Shown here: positions 15,204 through 24,110 of the stretch, piece after piece
Position numbering within the stretch: position 1 is the first letter of the stretch
Layout: each line of letters starts with the position of its first letter
NCBI RefSeq assembly: GCF_029167645.1
Contig: NZ_CP119147.1
Span: 2,604,001 to 2,668,000 of the forward strand
Direction of reading: 5' to 3'
Source: Streptomyces sp. AM 2-1-1
GTDB taxonomy: Bacteria > Actinomycetota > Actinomycetes > Streptomycetales > Streptomycetaceae
DNA length: 64,000 bases
Notes under the pieces: model-generated
Database searches by the model: none
What the model saw: only the letters and a program-made list of their open reading frames with translations
What the model was told of the DNA's origin: nothing
Made by a program: the position numbers and the translations under genes

Positions 15204-16448
15204 CTACCGCGCGCCGTTGAGCAGCGCCGCGGCGGTGAACAGCTCCACCCCGACGGTGATGGCCTCCTCGTCGACGTCGAAATCGCCCCGGTGCAGGTCC
15301 AGGCCGCGGGTGTCCCCGGGCGCCCGCACGCCGAGCCGGGCCATGGCCCCCGGCACCTTCTCCAGGTACCAGGAGAAGTCCTCGCCGCCCAGGCTCTGCG
15401 TGGTGTCCTCGATGGAGTACGGTCCGCGCCGCTCGGTCATCGCGGCGTCGAGCAGCCCGACGGAGGCCGCCTCGTTGACGACGGGCGGCACGCCCCGGAC
15501 GTAGGTGATGGCGGTCTTGGCCCCGTGCGTCCCGGCGACCTCGTCCACGGCCGCGTGCACCAGGTCGGGGGCGTCCCGCCAGGCGTCGAGGTCGAGGCAG
15601 CGGACCGTCCCGGACATTTCCGCGTGCTGCGGGATGACGTTGCAGGCGTGCCCGGTCTGCAGCCGGCCCCAGGTGACGGCGAGACCGGCGCGCGCGTCCA
15701 CCCGGCGGGCGAGCAGCGCGGGCACGTCCACGGCCACCCGGGCGGCGGCGGTGACCAGGTCCGTGGTGAGGTGCGGGCGCGCGGTGTGGCCGCCGGGCCC
15801 GTCCAGCGTGATCTCCAGCCGGTCGCAGGCGGAGGTGATGGCCCCGACCCGCAGCCCGATCTTGCCGACGTCGACCTTGGGGTCGCAGTGCACGCCGATG
15901 ATCCGGCCGACACCCTCCAGGACGCCGGACTCGATGGCGTCGGTGGCGCCGCCGGGCAGCACCTCCTCGGCGGGCTGGAAGATCAGACGGACCGCGTGCG
16001 GGAGTTCGCCCCGGCGGTCGAGTTCGGCGAGGACCAGTCCGGCGCCGAGGACCGTGGTGGTGTGTACGTCGTGGCCGCAGGCGTGCGCCCGGTCGGGGAC
16101 GGTGGAGCGGTAGGGCACGCCCGTCTTCACGTCCGGGATGGGCAGCGCGTCGATGTCCGCGCGCAGGGCCAGCATCGGCGTCTCGCCGTCCCACTGCCCC
16201 ACGTCGCACATCAGACCGGTGCCGACGGAGAGCACGCGGGGGGCGAGCCCGGCCCGTTCCAGCCGGGCCTTGAGGGCGGCGGTGGTGCGGAACTCCTGGT
16301 TGCCGAGTTCCGGGTGCATGTGGAGGTCGCGGCGGAAGGCGATCAGCTCGGCCCGGAGCTCTTCGGAGAGCCTGCCGGGCAGGGCGGCCGCACCGGCCGG
16401 TGCACCGTCGGCGTGGACGAGGGACGCGCGGGACTTCAACTGGTTCAC
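15204..16448 (-). CDS. M20-family amidohydrolase/peptidase
   Basis: A two-metal aminoacylase-like hydrolase of about 414 residues in the cytosol. It shows FRRDLHMHPELGNQEFRTT, the metal-binding ACGHDVHTTTVLGAG, FQPAEEVLPGGA with the general-base Glu, a dimerisation domain with GPGGHTARP, and a late GGEDFSWYL. The exact substrate (N-acyl amino acid or similar) is open. The start is uncertain: I use the GTG at 16448 because a TACTCT -10-like box ends 7 bases before it, fitting a leaderless message; an ATG at 16487 has no ribosome site either. It reads towards bmpA, but neither gene overlaps the other. Confidence 0.88.
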   Translation of the reverse strand: MNQLKSRASLVHADGAPAGAAALPGRLSEELRAELIAFRRDLHMHPELGNQEFRTTAALKARLERAGLAPRVLSVGTGLMCDVGQWDGETPMLALRADIDALPIPDVKTGVPYRSTVPDRAHACGHDVHTTTVLGAGLVLAELDRRGELPHAVRLIFQPAEEVLPGGATDAIESGVLEGVGRIIGVHCDPKVDVGKIGLRVGAITSACDRLEITLDGPGGHTARPHLTTDLVTAAARVAVDVPALLARRVDARAGLAVTWGRLQTGHACNVIPQHAEMSGTVRCLDLDAWRDAPDLVHAAVDEVAGTHGAKTAITYVRGVPPVVNEAASVGLLDAAMTERRGPYSIEDTTQSLGGEDFSWYLEKVPGAMARLGVRAPGDTRGLDLHRGDFDVDEEAITVGVELFTAAALLNGAR

Positions 16449-16705
16449 CCCTCGAAGAGTATGCCTACACGCCCTCCCACCGGACATGGATCAACAAAAT
16501 TTCAGCACCTCGGACGTAGAGGAAACAGGGCTGAAACGTGTGGGCCGCACGCACGGTGGGTAGACTCCGCCGCTTCGTCCGCTTGCGCCGTACGGGTGGT
16601 CTGCCTCCGCCCGCACGGCGTGTGCGCGGTCCGGATCCGGACCTACGGCATACGCCACGGCGTACCCGGCGTCGGCCGCGTAAGCCGCCGGGGTCGGTCG
16701 GTCGC

Positions 16706-16726
16706 CGGCTCCCGATCAGGGAGCCG
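16706..16726 (-). terminator. Hairpin overlapping the glycosyltransferase stop codon
   Basis: CGGCTCCC (16706-16713) and GGGAGCCG (16719-16726) form an 8-bp stem around the stop codon of the sialyltransferase-like gene. It could end the nonulosonic acid operon. Confidence 0.35.
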
Positions 16727-17765
16727 CGGGCGGGGCCAGTGGGGCGAAGGCCAGCCGGTGTGCGTCCCGGGCGGTCTCCGTGACGCCCGAGAGGAACCCC
16801 TGGGCCCGCGGGGACGCCGTGTCCCGCAGCCACCGGGGGTCGATGTCGCAGACCGCGACCGTCACCCCGGTCCCCGCCAGCGCGAGGGGCAGCGTGTGCA
16901 CCACGGTGGAGGGGAAGCTCAGCACGGTGCGGCCGATGGGGCCGCGCCGGGCGATGAGCTCCAGCGGCAGGTCGGGGCGGACGATCTCCAGACCGGTGGC
17001 GGCTTCCAGGGCGTGGAGCTTGGCGGTCGCCTCGCGGCGGTGGGCGAAGTAGCGGGTGGCGCCGTGGGTACGGGCGAGGGCCGCCACCGCCTCCTGGTAC
17101 GGCTCCGCCTCCACCACGCCCGTCTCCACCAGCGAGGTGCCGACGATGTCGGCCCCCTTGGTGAGACGGGGCGGACCGAAGCGGGCGCGCGTCCAGGAGA
17201 AGGTGTTGGCGGTGATCTCGACCCCGTCCGGGGCCTGGACCGGCATCGCGGTGAAGACTTCGACGCGGTGCCCCGCCGACGGGGTGAACCGGCGCCGCGC
17301 GGAGGCGGTGACCGGCGCGAGCAGCAGCTCGCGCGGCCCCTTGCTCCCCTTGCGGTGCCAGCGCACCAGCCGCTCGCCGCGGGCGAGCTGGGCCACGAAC
17401 TCCATCGTGGCGGTGCCGTCGTCGACCACGGTGAGGCGGGCGGCCCGCACGACGCTCAGCAGGAGCTGTACGTACCGCGAGAACGGGTCCCCGATCACGA
17501 CGTGGTCGGCCTTGCGCACCAGGGCGACCAGGGCGCGCAGCGTCCGTAGCGGGGTGCCCTGCTCGCCGCGCGCCTCCTGCCAGCGCACGGTGATGCCCTC
17601 GTCGCGGGCCAGGTCCGCCATTCTGCGCAGCTGGCCGCGCGACATCGGGTCGACCGGAGGGAGGACGACGACCGTGGTGACGGCCGGCGCCTCCTCCCCC
17701 ATGGCGTGGGTCCACTCCAGGACGTTCAGGAGCTGGACCGGGCTCTCGACGAAGGCGAGGTTCAC
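16716..17765 (-). CDS. Sialyltransferase/polysialyltransferase-like glycosyltransferase
   Basis: A 349-residue cytosolic or membrane-associated transferase. It carries the marks of bacterial sialyltransferases of the GT52/GT38 kind: an acidic motif VVDDGTATME near the end of the first Rossmann half, a basic-His segment YFAHRREAT, and a serine-threonine motif FPSTVVHTLPLAL. Expected role: transfer of a nonulosonic acid from its CMP form to a cell-wall polymer. GTG start, 11 bases after neuB. It is the last gene of the DUF6716-neuA-neuB operon. Donor and acceptor are inferred from the neighbours. Overall similarity to characterised enzymes is probably low. Confidence 0.72.
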   Translation of the reverse strand: MNLAFVESPVQLLNVLEWTHAMGEEAPAVTTVVVLPPVDPMSRGQLRRMADLARDEGITVRWQEARGEQGTPLRTLRALVALVRKADHVVIGDPFSRYVQLLLSVVRAARLTVVDDGTATMEFVAQLARGERLVRWHRKGSKGPRELLLAPVTASARRRFTPSAGHRVEVFTAMPVQAPDGVEITANTFSWTRARFGPPRLTKGADIVGTSLVETGVVEAEPYQEAVAALARTHGATRYFAHRREATAKLHALEAATGLEIVRPDLPLELIARRGPIGRTVLSFPSTVVHTLPLALAGTGVTVAVCDIDPRWLRDTASPRAQGFLSGVTETARDAHRLAFAPLAPPAAP

Positions 17766-17776
17766 CGGAGGTCGTC

Positions 17777-18709
17777 TCAGACCGCGGCCGGCTCGGCGGC
17801 CGTCGCGCTCTCGGTCTCGGCGACGACGCCCGCGACGCGGCGGAGCTTCTTCATCGGGCCCAGCTCCGAGGCGTAGACCTTCTTGACGCCGTCACCGAGG
17901 GAGGCCTCGATGGTGCGGATGTCGCGGACGAGGCGGGTCAGGCCCTGCGGCTCGACGGAGGCGGCCTGGTCGGAGCCCCACATGGCGCGGTCCAGGGTGA
18001 TGTGGCGCTCGACGAACGTGGCGCCCAGCGCGACGGCGGCCAGCGTGGTCTGGAGACCGGTCTCGTGGCCGCTGTAGCCGATCGGGACGTTGGGGTACTC
18101 GGCCTGCAGGGTGTTGATGACGCGCAGGTTGAGCTCCTCGGCCTGCGCCGGGTAGGTCGACGTGGCGTGGCACATGAGGATGTTGTCGCTGCCGAGCACC
18201 TCGACCGCGTGGCGGATCTGCTTCGGGGTCGACATGCCGGTGGAGAGGATGACGGTGCGGCCGGTGGCGCGCAGGGCGCGGAGCAGCTCGTCGTCGGTGA
18301 GGGAGGCCGAGGCGACCTTGTGGGCGGGGACGTCGAACTTCTCCAGGAAGGCGACGGCCTCGGTGTCCCACGGGGAGGCGAACCAGTCGATGCCGCGCTT
18401 GGCGCAGTGCTCGGCGATGGTGCGGTACTCGTCCTCGCCGAACTCGACGCGGTGGCGGTAGTCGATGTACGTCATCCGGCCCCAGGGGGTGTCGCGCTCG
18501 ATGTCCCACTGGTCGCGCGGGGTGCAGATCTCCGGGGTGCGCTTCTGGAACTTGACGGCGTCGCATCCGGCGTCGGCGGCCACGTCGATGAGGGCGAGGG
18601 CGTTGTCCAGCTCGCCGTTGTGGTTGATGCCGATCTCGCCGGTGATGTACACGGGCCGGCCGGGGCCGGCGGTGCGGGAACCGAAGCTGCGCAGACGGGA
18701 GTCGCTCAT
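17777..18709 (-). CDS. neuB: Nonulosonic acid synthase (NeuB family), no SAF domain
   Basis: Condenses phosphoenolpyruvate with a hexose (N-acetylmannosamine, or mannose-6-phosphate in the Kdn route) to a nine-carbon sugar acid. The TIM-barrel domain is complete: GEIGINHNG at 24-32, DAVKFQKRTPE, ASPWDTEAVAFLE, KVASASLTDDELL, STGMST, CHATSTYP, IGYSGHETG and VERHITLDR. At 310 residues it stops shortly after the barrel; the C-terminal antifreeze-like SAF domain that closes the active site of normal ~345-residue NeuB enzymes is missing, replaced by a short Ala/Glu tail. It follows the CMP-synthetase gene by 14 bases in one operon. Confidence 0.9.
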   Translation of the reverse strand: MSDSRLRSFGSRTAGPGRPVYITGEIGINHNGELDNALALIDVAADAGCDAVKFQKRTPEICTPRDQWDIERDTPWGRMTYIDYRHRVEFGEDEYRTIAEHCAKRGIDWFASPWDTEAVAFLEKFDVPAHKVASASLTDDELLRALRATGRTVILSTGMSTPKQIRHAVEVLGSDNILMCHATSTYPAQAEELNLRVINTLQAEYPNVPIGYSGHETGLQTTLAAVALGATFVERHITLDRAMWGSDQAASVEPQGLTRLVRDIRTIEASLGDGVKKVYASELGPMKKLRRVAGVVAETESATAAEPAAV

Positions 18710-18723
18710 GATGAGGGTGTTCC

Positions 18724-20010
18724 TTACTTGGTGGTGATCGTGGGGGTATTGACAGTGGGGTCGGTACGCGTGGGGGTCTGGGCCGCAGGTGTGCCGGCCC
18801 GGGTGATGGTCAGTTCGGGGCCCAGCAGCCAGCCCGCGATCTCGCGGATCGCGCCCTGGCCGCCCGGGGTCGCGGTGACGGCGCGCGCCGCGCTCCGTAC
18901 CGGGGGGTGGGCGCTCGCGACCGCGACGGGCCAGCCGGCCAGGGCGAAGCAGGCCAGGTCGTTGACGTCGTTGCCCGCGTAGAGGACCCGGTCGGGGCTG
19001 ATGCCCTGCTCGTCACACCACTGCTTGAGCGCCAGGTCCTTGCGGTCGATGCCGTGCAGGACGGGGACCTGGAGCTTGCGGGCGCGCGCGGCGACGACCG
19101 GGTTCTGCTCGGTCGACAGGATGAGGACCGCCAGCCCGGCGCGGCGCAGCGCGGCGACGCCGAGGCCGTCGCCGCGGTGGACGGTGACCGTCTCGCGGCC
19201 GTCCGAGTCGATCATGACCCGGTCGTCGGTCTGGGTGCCGTCGAAATCGAGCACGACGGCGTCGACGTCGGCGAGGGTCGGCAGCGGCGACGGGTCCAGC
19301 AGCGGGGCGAGCGCGCGGGCGCGGGCCAGGTCGTGCGGGTCGTCGATCTCCAGCGTCCGCGCGGGGTCGGTGCGGACCAGGGCGGTGTGACCGAAGAAGC
19401 GGTGGCGGTGGGTGCGGAAGCCGGCCACGTCCATGGCGTACGCGGCGCCGGTCTCCAGCAGGTCCTGCGGTCGGTCCTGACGGCGCGGGCGGACGGCCTT
19501 GTCGTGGTTGACGCCGTAACTGCTCTCCTCGACCGCTTCCCCGTCGCGCCACACGAAGCCGTGGAACGGGGCGACGGTGACGGCCGTGTCGGCGCCTTCG
19601 CGGGCGACCGCGCGGGCCACCCCGTCGATGTCCTCGCGGGAGAGGAACGGGCTGGTGCACTGGACGAGCAGTACCACGTCGGCGGCGTGACCGCGCAGCG
19701 CCTCGTAGGCGTCGAGGGCGTGCAGGACGGCCGCCTCGCTGGTCGCGGTGTCCCCGGCGATCTCGGCGGGGCGCTGGACGACGTGCACCCGGCCGGTCGC
19801 CCCGGCGGTGTCGCTGGCGGTCCGGGCGGCCTCGGCGATGGCGGCGTCGTCGGTGGTGACGACGATGTCCGTGACCTCGGCCGAGCCGAGGCAGGCGCGG
19901 ACCGCGCGGGACACCAGGGGGACGCCGCCGACCTGCGCGAGGTTCTTCGCGGGGACGCCCTTGGACCCGCCCCGGGCGGGGATCACCGCGAGGACGGTGG
20001 GTGTCGTCAT
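18724..20010 (-). CDS. CMP-nonulosonate synthetase fused to KdsC-like HAD phosphatase
   Basis: A 428-residue bifunctional protein. The N-terminal half (about 1-240) is a NeuA/KdsB-type cytidylyltransferase with the CTP-binding IPARGGSKGVPAKN at 10-23 and VQCTSPF. The C-terminal half (about 248-398) is a KdsC-like HAD hydrolase with DFDGTQTDD at 255-263, LILST, and GNDVND at 346-351. The fusion would dephosphorylate a sugar-9-phosphate and activate the free acid as its CMP form, the same layout as animal CMAS. The start at ATG 20010 has AGGAG six bases upstream; a longer frame upstream runs through the neighbouring gene. It lies 20 bases after the DUF6716 gene and 14 before neuB. Confidence 0.92.
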   Translation of the reverse strand: MTTPTVLAVIPARGGSKGVPAKNLAQVGGVPLVSRAVRACLGSAEVTDIVVTTDDAAIAEAARTASDTAGATGRVHVVQRPAEIAGDTATSEAAVLHALDAYEALRGHAADVVLLVQCTSPFLSREDIDGVARAVAREGADTAVTVAPFHGFVWRDGEAVEESSYGVNHDKAVRPRRQDRPQDLLETGAAYAMDVAGFRTHRHRFFGHTALVRTDPARTLEIDDPHDLARARALAPLLDPSPLPTLADVDAVVLDFDGTQTDDRVMIDSDGRETVTVHRGDGLGVAALRRAGLAVLILSTEQNPVVAARARKLQVPVLHGIDRKDLALKQWCDEQGISPDRVLYAGNDVNDLACFALAGWPVAVASAHPPVRSAARAVTATPGGQGAIREIAGWLLGPELTITRAGTPAAQTPTRTDPTVNTPTITTK

Positions 20011-20030
20011 TGCTGCTCCTGAGGTGGTGG

Positions 20031-21413
20031 TCACAGTTCGCCCATCCGCCGGATCACGGGGGCGACGCGCTGGACGCCCTGCCGGTAGGCGCCGCGCGCC
20101 GCGTTGCGGACGGTCTCGCGCACCACGCCCCGCAGACGGCCGGTGGCGACGGGTGCCGCGGCGCCGGGCAGCGGGCGGCCGTCGGGACCGAGGTGGTGGC
20201 GGGCGAGGATGCCGGGGAGGTATCCCGGCGCGGTGGCGGGGGTGTAGTAGGGGGCGAGCGGCGGCAGTCCGCCGGCCGCGAGCAGCTCTCCGACCCGGTC
20301 CCGGGCACCGTCGTAGGCGGTCGCGTACGTGCCGTCGGCGGCGACGCCCTGCCCTGCCAGCCACTCCGGGTCCGGGACGGGGTGCAGGCCGTCGTCGAGC
20401 CGGTCCCAGGAGGTGATGAGACCGGAGCCGACGAAGTGGTGGTTGCCGAGCGTCTCGCGGACACCGAGGTCGCTGAGGATCGCGGTCGGGATCGACCGGT
20501 GGAGCGACTCCAGGGCGGCGGTGGAGGAAACGGTGACGAGCAGGTCGGTGCGGTCGAGCACCTCGCCCATGTGCCCGTACACCAGCTGGAAGTTGGCGGG
20601 GAGTCCGCCGGGCAGCCGCTCCGCGAGCCGCTGGTAGGGAAGCTCCTCGATGTGCGTGGTGTGCTCGCCCGGCTTGGAGCGGAGTTTGAGCACCACCTCG
20701 CGGTCGGGGTGCTTGCGGGCGTGCTCGACGAGCCGGCGCAGCAGGTACGTACGGTCCGCGCGGGACGCCGGTACGGAGGGCTGCGCGGCGAACACGACGG
20801 TGTCGCGGCCCTCCCGCGCCCGGTGCGGCTCGCCGCCGAGGAACGGCAGCGCGGCCTCGGTGACGGCCGAGGCGTCGGCGCCGACCCCTTCGTACACGGC
20901 GCGGAAACGCTCCGCGTCGTGGCGGGAGTTGGCGAGGACGACGTCGGCGCCGTGGCGGAGGAGGAGGCCGTCGGCGAGCTTCTCGTAGACGACCCCGACG
21001 TAGCCGGTGACGACGACGGGCCTGCGGGGCAGGTCGAGGGCGGCGAGGCCGTGCAGCATCGCCTGGACGCCGCCGCCGACGAGGGCGAGGACGACGAGGT
21101 CGTACGTCTCCTCGCGCACGGTGCGCAGGAACTCGACGGCGGTGACCTCGCGGACCCGTCCCGCGTCCACACCGACGTCGCCGACCTCGGCGAGCTGGCG
21201 TGCGGTGGGGGTGGCCCGGCCGCGCAGCAGGAGCCCGCTGATCTCGACGGGGCGTCCGGCGGCGGACGCGCCGTCCGCGGCGGTCAGCCGGCGCGCGGTG
21301 AGCGCGCCCCATTTCCACCGGGTGTCGGAGTCTGCGAGGACGGCCACCCGGAGCGCCGCGGGGTTCGCGGTGGCTTCTGCGGATGTGGCCGGTTCATTGG
21401 TACGTGGGGGCAC
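20031..21413 (-). CDS. DUF6716-like putative glycosyltransferase
   Basis: A 460-residue protein, first gene of the leftward nonulosonic acid operon. It begins, after about 20 polar residues, with a Rossmann-like strand LRVAVLADSDTRWKWG, then LVVLALVGGGVQAML, PVVVTGYVGVVYE, a central VVLKLRSKPGEH and TVSSTAALESLHR, which resembles the serine-rich nucleotide-sugar motif of GT-B transferases. I recall the name DUF6716 for this family but cannot check it. Function is inferred only from location and fold hints. GTG start with a weak ribosome site; the start faces the divergent glycosyltransferase operon across 207 bases. Confidence 0.65.
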   Translation of the reverse strand: MPPRTNEPATSAEATANPAALRVAVLADSDTRWKWGALTARRLTAADGASAAGRPVEISGLLLRGRATPTARQLAEVGDVGVDAGRVREVTAVEFLRTVREETYDLVVLALVGGGVQAMLHGLAALDLPRRPVVVTGYVGVVYEKLADGLLLRHGADVVLANSRHDAERFRAVYEGVGADASAVTEAALPFLGGEPHRAREGRDTVVFAAQPSVPASRADRTYLLRRLVEHARKHPDREVVLKLRSKPGEHTTHIEELPYQRLAERLPGGLPANFQLVYGHMGEVLDRTDLLVTVSSTAALESLHRSIPTAILSDLGVRETLGNHHFVGSGLITSWDRLDDGLHPVPDPEWLAGQGVAADGTYATAYDGARDRVGELLAAGGLPPLAPYYTPATAPGYLPGILARHHLGPDGRPLPGAAAPVATGRLRGVVRETVRNAARGAYRQGVQRVAPVIRRMGEL

Positions 21414-21620
21414 GTCCTAGAAGTTAGGAAGTCTTTTCGTGGAGCAGCCCAACACGGCGGCAACAAATGGTTAACAGCAGAACGCCGATTGGGGGCCGGG
21501 CCCCGGACCGGCCCGCTCCACGCGCCGGGAAGGCCCATTCATGGTCCCGCCACACGGAGTTCACCTGGAATACGCCCGACGGACGGGGAATGGGACGGGT
21601 CCACATCTAGCGTGACGTGC
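21414..21620. promoter_or_regulatory. Divergent promoter region of the glycopolymer locus
   Basis: The 207 bases between the two diverging operons must hold both promoters. The left half is unusually AT-rich for this genome (AACAAATGGTTAACAGCAG near 21463-21481). I could not fix -10/-35 pairs with confidence, and no clear operator palindrome is visible. Confidence 0.4.
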
Positions 21621-22604
21621 GTGGTCAAGCTCTCCGTCATCCTGCCCTTCTTCAATGTGCAGCGATATGCCCCCGAAGCCCTGAAGAGTCTGCGCGCCAA
21701 CGCGCGCGACGACTTCGAATTCATTCTCGTCGACGATTGTTCGAGCGACGGAACGCGCGAAATCCTGGAGCGCGCCGCACAAGACCTGCCGGGTGCCGTC
21801 CTCATCCGCCGCGAGGAGAGCGGGGTGTCCGCCGCACGCAACACCGGGATCGACGCGGCCCGCGGTGAGTACCTCACCTTCCTCGACGGCGACGACTGGG
21901 TGGCACCCGGTTACTTCGCGCGGCTCCTGGCGTCGATCGAGGATCTGGGGTGCGACTTCGTGCGCACCGACCACGTCCGGTGCACCGGCACCGAGCGGGT
22001 CGTCCACCGGGTTCCGTACGGCCGGCGGGACACCGTCCTCTCGCCGCGCGACGTGATCCTGCCGGGCAACAGGTCGACGCCGGTGGACTATCCGTACTCG
22101 TGGGCGGGCATCTACCACCGCCGTCTCGTCGAGCGCGGCCTGCTGCACTTCCCGGAGCACCTGCACACCGCCGAGGACCGGCCGTGGATCTGGCGCCTGC
22201 ACCGGGAGGCCGAGTCCTTCGCGGTGGCCGGGCGGCTGCTCGGCATCTTCTACCGGCGGGGAGTCACCTCCTCCCTCACCCAGATCGGTGACGTCCGCCA
22301 GCTCGACTTCATCCCCGCGTTCGACCAGGTCGTGGCGGAGACGCAGGCGGACCGGGACGCGGCCCTCTTCCTCCCCAAGGCGGTCCGCACCTACTGCGCG
22401 ATCATCGCCCACCACCTGAACACCATCGACAAGTTCGAGCCGGCGGTGGCGCGCAAGCTGCGCTCCGCGAGCGCGGCGGCCCTGCGCCGCCTGCCCCAGG
22501 ACGTCCTCGACGAGGCCCTCGCCTCGATGGACCTGGAGCGCTCGTCCCGGCTGCGCCGGCTGCGCCGCCGGCCCGCCCCCCTGACGGAGGCCGCACCCGC
22601 ATGA
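21621..22604 (+). CDS. Family 2 glycosyltransferase
   Basis: A GT-A inverting transferase of about 327 residues, first gene of the rightward operon. It begins LSVILPFFNVQRY, then FEFILVDDCSSDGTREIL (first Asp pair), GVSAARNTGIDAARGEYLTFLDGDDW with the metal-binding DGDD, and AEDRPWIWRLHR as the general-base region. These are textbook GT2 motifs of polymer and teichoic acid enzymes. Two GTG codons (21612 and 21621) could start it; neither has a strong ribosome site. Its stop overlaps the next gene's ATG by 4 bases, so the two are coupled. Acceptor unknown. Confidence 0.88.
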   Translation: MVKLSVILPFFNVQRYAPEALKSLRANARDDFEFILVDDCSSDGTREILERAAQDLPGAVLIRREESGVSAARNTGIDAARGEYLTFLDGDDWVAPGYFARLLASIEDLGCDFVRTDHVRCTGTERVVHRVPYGRRDTVLSPRDVILPGNRSTPVDYPYSWAGIYHRRLVERGLLHFPEHLHTAEDRPWIWRLHREAESFAVAGRLLGIFYRRGVTSSLTQIGDVRQLDFIPAFDQVVAETQADRDAALFLPKAVRTYCAIIAHHLNTIDKFEPAVARKLRSASAAALRRLPQDVLDEALASMDLERSSRLRRLRRRPAPLTEAAPA

Positions 22605-23932
22605 CCACCCAGATCTTCTGTGCCTCCACGCTGTACGGAGTCGCCACCCTCGCCGCCGCGCTCGACTCCGACCGGTTCACCCCGGTCGACCGGCGCATCC
22701 TGCTGGTGTCCAACAATGCCGCCAATCCCGAGGTCAGCACCCCTCTCGACGAGATGCCCGGCTTCGAGCGCCTGCGCGACCGCTTCGACGAGGTGCTCTC
22801 CTGGAACGAGGCGATCGCCCCGTTCCACCCCGGTGGCTGGGCGCCGCGCCCGAACGACATCCCCCTGTGGGAACGCCACTTCCGGCTGCTGTGGCAGCTC
22901 GGCGACGACGACGTCGAGCTCGCGGTCGAGTCCATCCAGGTCAACCCGGCCCTCGCCGTCTCGCAGATCTTCTCCCTCGCCCCCGTCGACGTGTACGCGG
23001 ACGGGCTGATGAGTTACGGCCCCACCCGCTTCAAGATCGACCCGCTGGTCGGCACGCGGGTGCGCCGACTGCTCCACCTGGATCTGGTCCCCGGCCTGAA
23101 GCCGTTGCTGCTCACGGAGTTCGGCGTCGAGCCGGAGACCGTACCGGCGGAAGCCTTCCGCAAGGTGCTCGGCGCCGTCGGCGACACCGCACCCGGACTG
23201 CCCGACCTGCCGCCCGACTGCGCACTGCTGCTCGGTCAGTACCTGTCGGCGCTCTCGATCCTCACGCCCGAGGAGGAAGAGGAGCTGCACGTGCGGATGT
23301 TGCGGGGCGCCGTCGGCCGGGGTCACCGCTCCGTGGTCTTCAAGCCGCACCCGACCGCGCCGGCGCGCTACGGCCGGGCGCTGGAGGAGGAGGCCGAACG
23401 CCTCGGGGTGGATCTGACCGTCCTGGACGTCCCCGTCCTCGCCGAGGTGCTCTTCGAGCGGGCCCGCCCCGCCCTGGTGGTGGGCTGCTTCTCGACCGCG
23501 CTGTTCACCGCCGAGACCTTCTACGGCCTGACCACCGCCCGCACCGGCACCGAACTGCTGCTGGAGCGCCTCGCCCCGTACCAGAACAGCAACCGGATCC
23601 CGGTGACTTTGGCGGACGCCCTGCTGCCCGACGTCGAGGACACCGCGGGCCCGGGGGCCGGCCGGCCCTCCGAGGAGGCGGTCTTCGGGCTGACCCGGGC
23701 GGTGGGTTTCGCCATGCAGCCGGAGATCTACGCCGGACTGCGCCCCCAGGTCGAGACGTACCTGTCGTCCCCGCTCAACCGCGAGCCCTACCGGTACTTC
23801 AAGCGGCGGCGACTGACCGCCCTCGCGCTGCCGGGCGGTGTGCCCGCCCAACTCGCCTTCCTGCCGCGCAACACCACGGTCCGCAAGGTGGCGAAGCGGG
23901 CGCGCGCGCTGCGGCGGAGCGTCCGCCGCTGA
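22601..23932 (+). CDS. Polysialyltransferase-family glycosyltransferase
   Basis: A 443-residue GT-B enzyme resembling the alpha-2,8-polysialyltransferase family. Visible marks: an N-terminal strand FCASTLYGVATLAAAL, the VDVYADGLMSYGP segment in place of the acidic motif, VVFKPHPTAPARYG (the HP motif binding the CMP moiety), and VVGCFSTALFTAETF (the serine motif). A basic C-terminal tail may bind the membrane. It overlaps the GT2 gene by 4 bases. With the other sialyltransferase-like gene (16.7 kb) it gives two enzymes that could use a CMP-nonulosonic acid, as needed for an alternating or branched polymer. Confidence 0.75.
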   Translation: MTTQIFCASTLYGVATLAAALDSDRFTPVDRRILLVSNNAANPEVSTPLDEMPGFERLRDRFDEVLSWNEAIAPFHPGGWAPRPNDIPLWERHFRLLWQLGDDDVELAVESIQVNPALAVSQIFSLAPVDVYADGLMSYGPTRFKIDPLVGTRVRRLLHLDLVPGLKPLLLTEFGVEPETVPAEAFRKVLGAVGDTAPGLPDLPPDCALLLGQYLSALSILTPEEEEELHVRMLRGAVGRGHRSVVFKPHPTAPARYGRALEEEAERLGVDLTVLDVPVLAEVLFERARPALVVGCFSTALFTAETFYGLTTARTGTELLLERLAPYQNSNRIPVTLADALLPDVEDTAGPGAGRPSEEAVFGLTRAVGFAMQPEIYAGLRPQVETYLSSPLNREPYRYFKRRRLTALALPGGVPAQLAFLPRNTTVRKVAKRARALRRSVRR

Positions 23933-24110
23933 ACAGGCGCGCACCCCGCGCACTTCGAGGACGCCGTCGCGGTGACGCGGCGGCGTCCGGCGGGCGAACG
24001 GAAACACCCGAGCGGTGAACGTGCTCCGAAACGAAGATGAACACCCCACGCCCGAGCCCTGGTACGGGTTTTCCGCCCCTACGCTGACGCGGCGCACACG
24101 CTGAATTGGA

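Noticed and set aside
16459..16474. Fifth nucleoside-regulon operator before the amidohydrolase
   Set aside because: CCTACACGCCCTCC matches the consensus in its left half only (about 7 of 12), no better than chance here.
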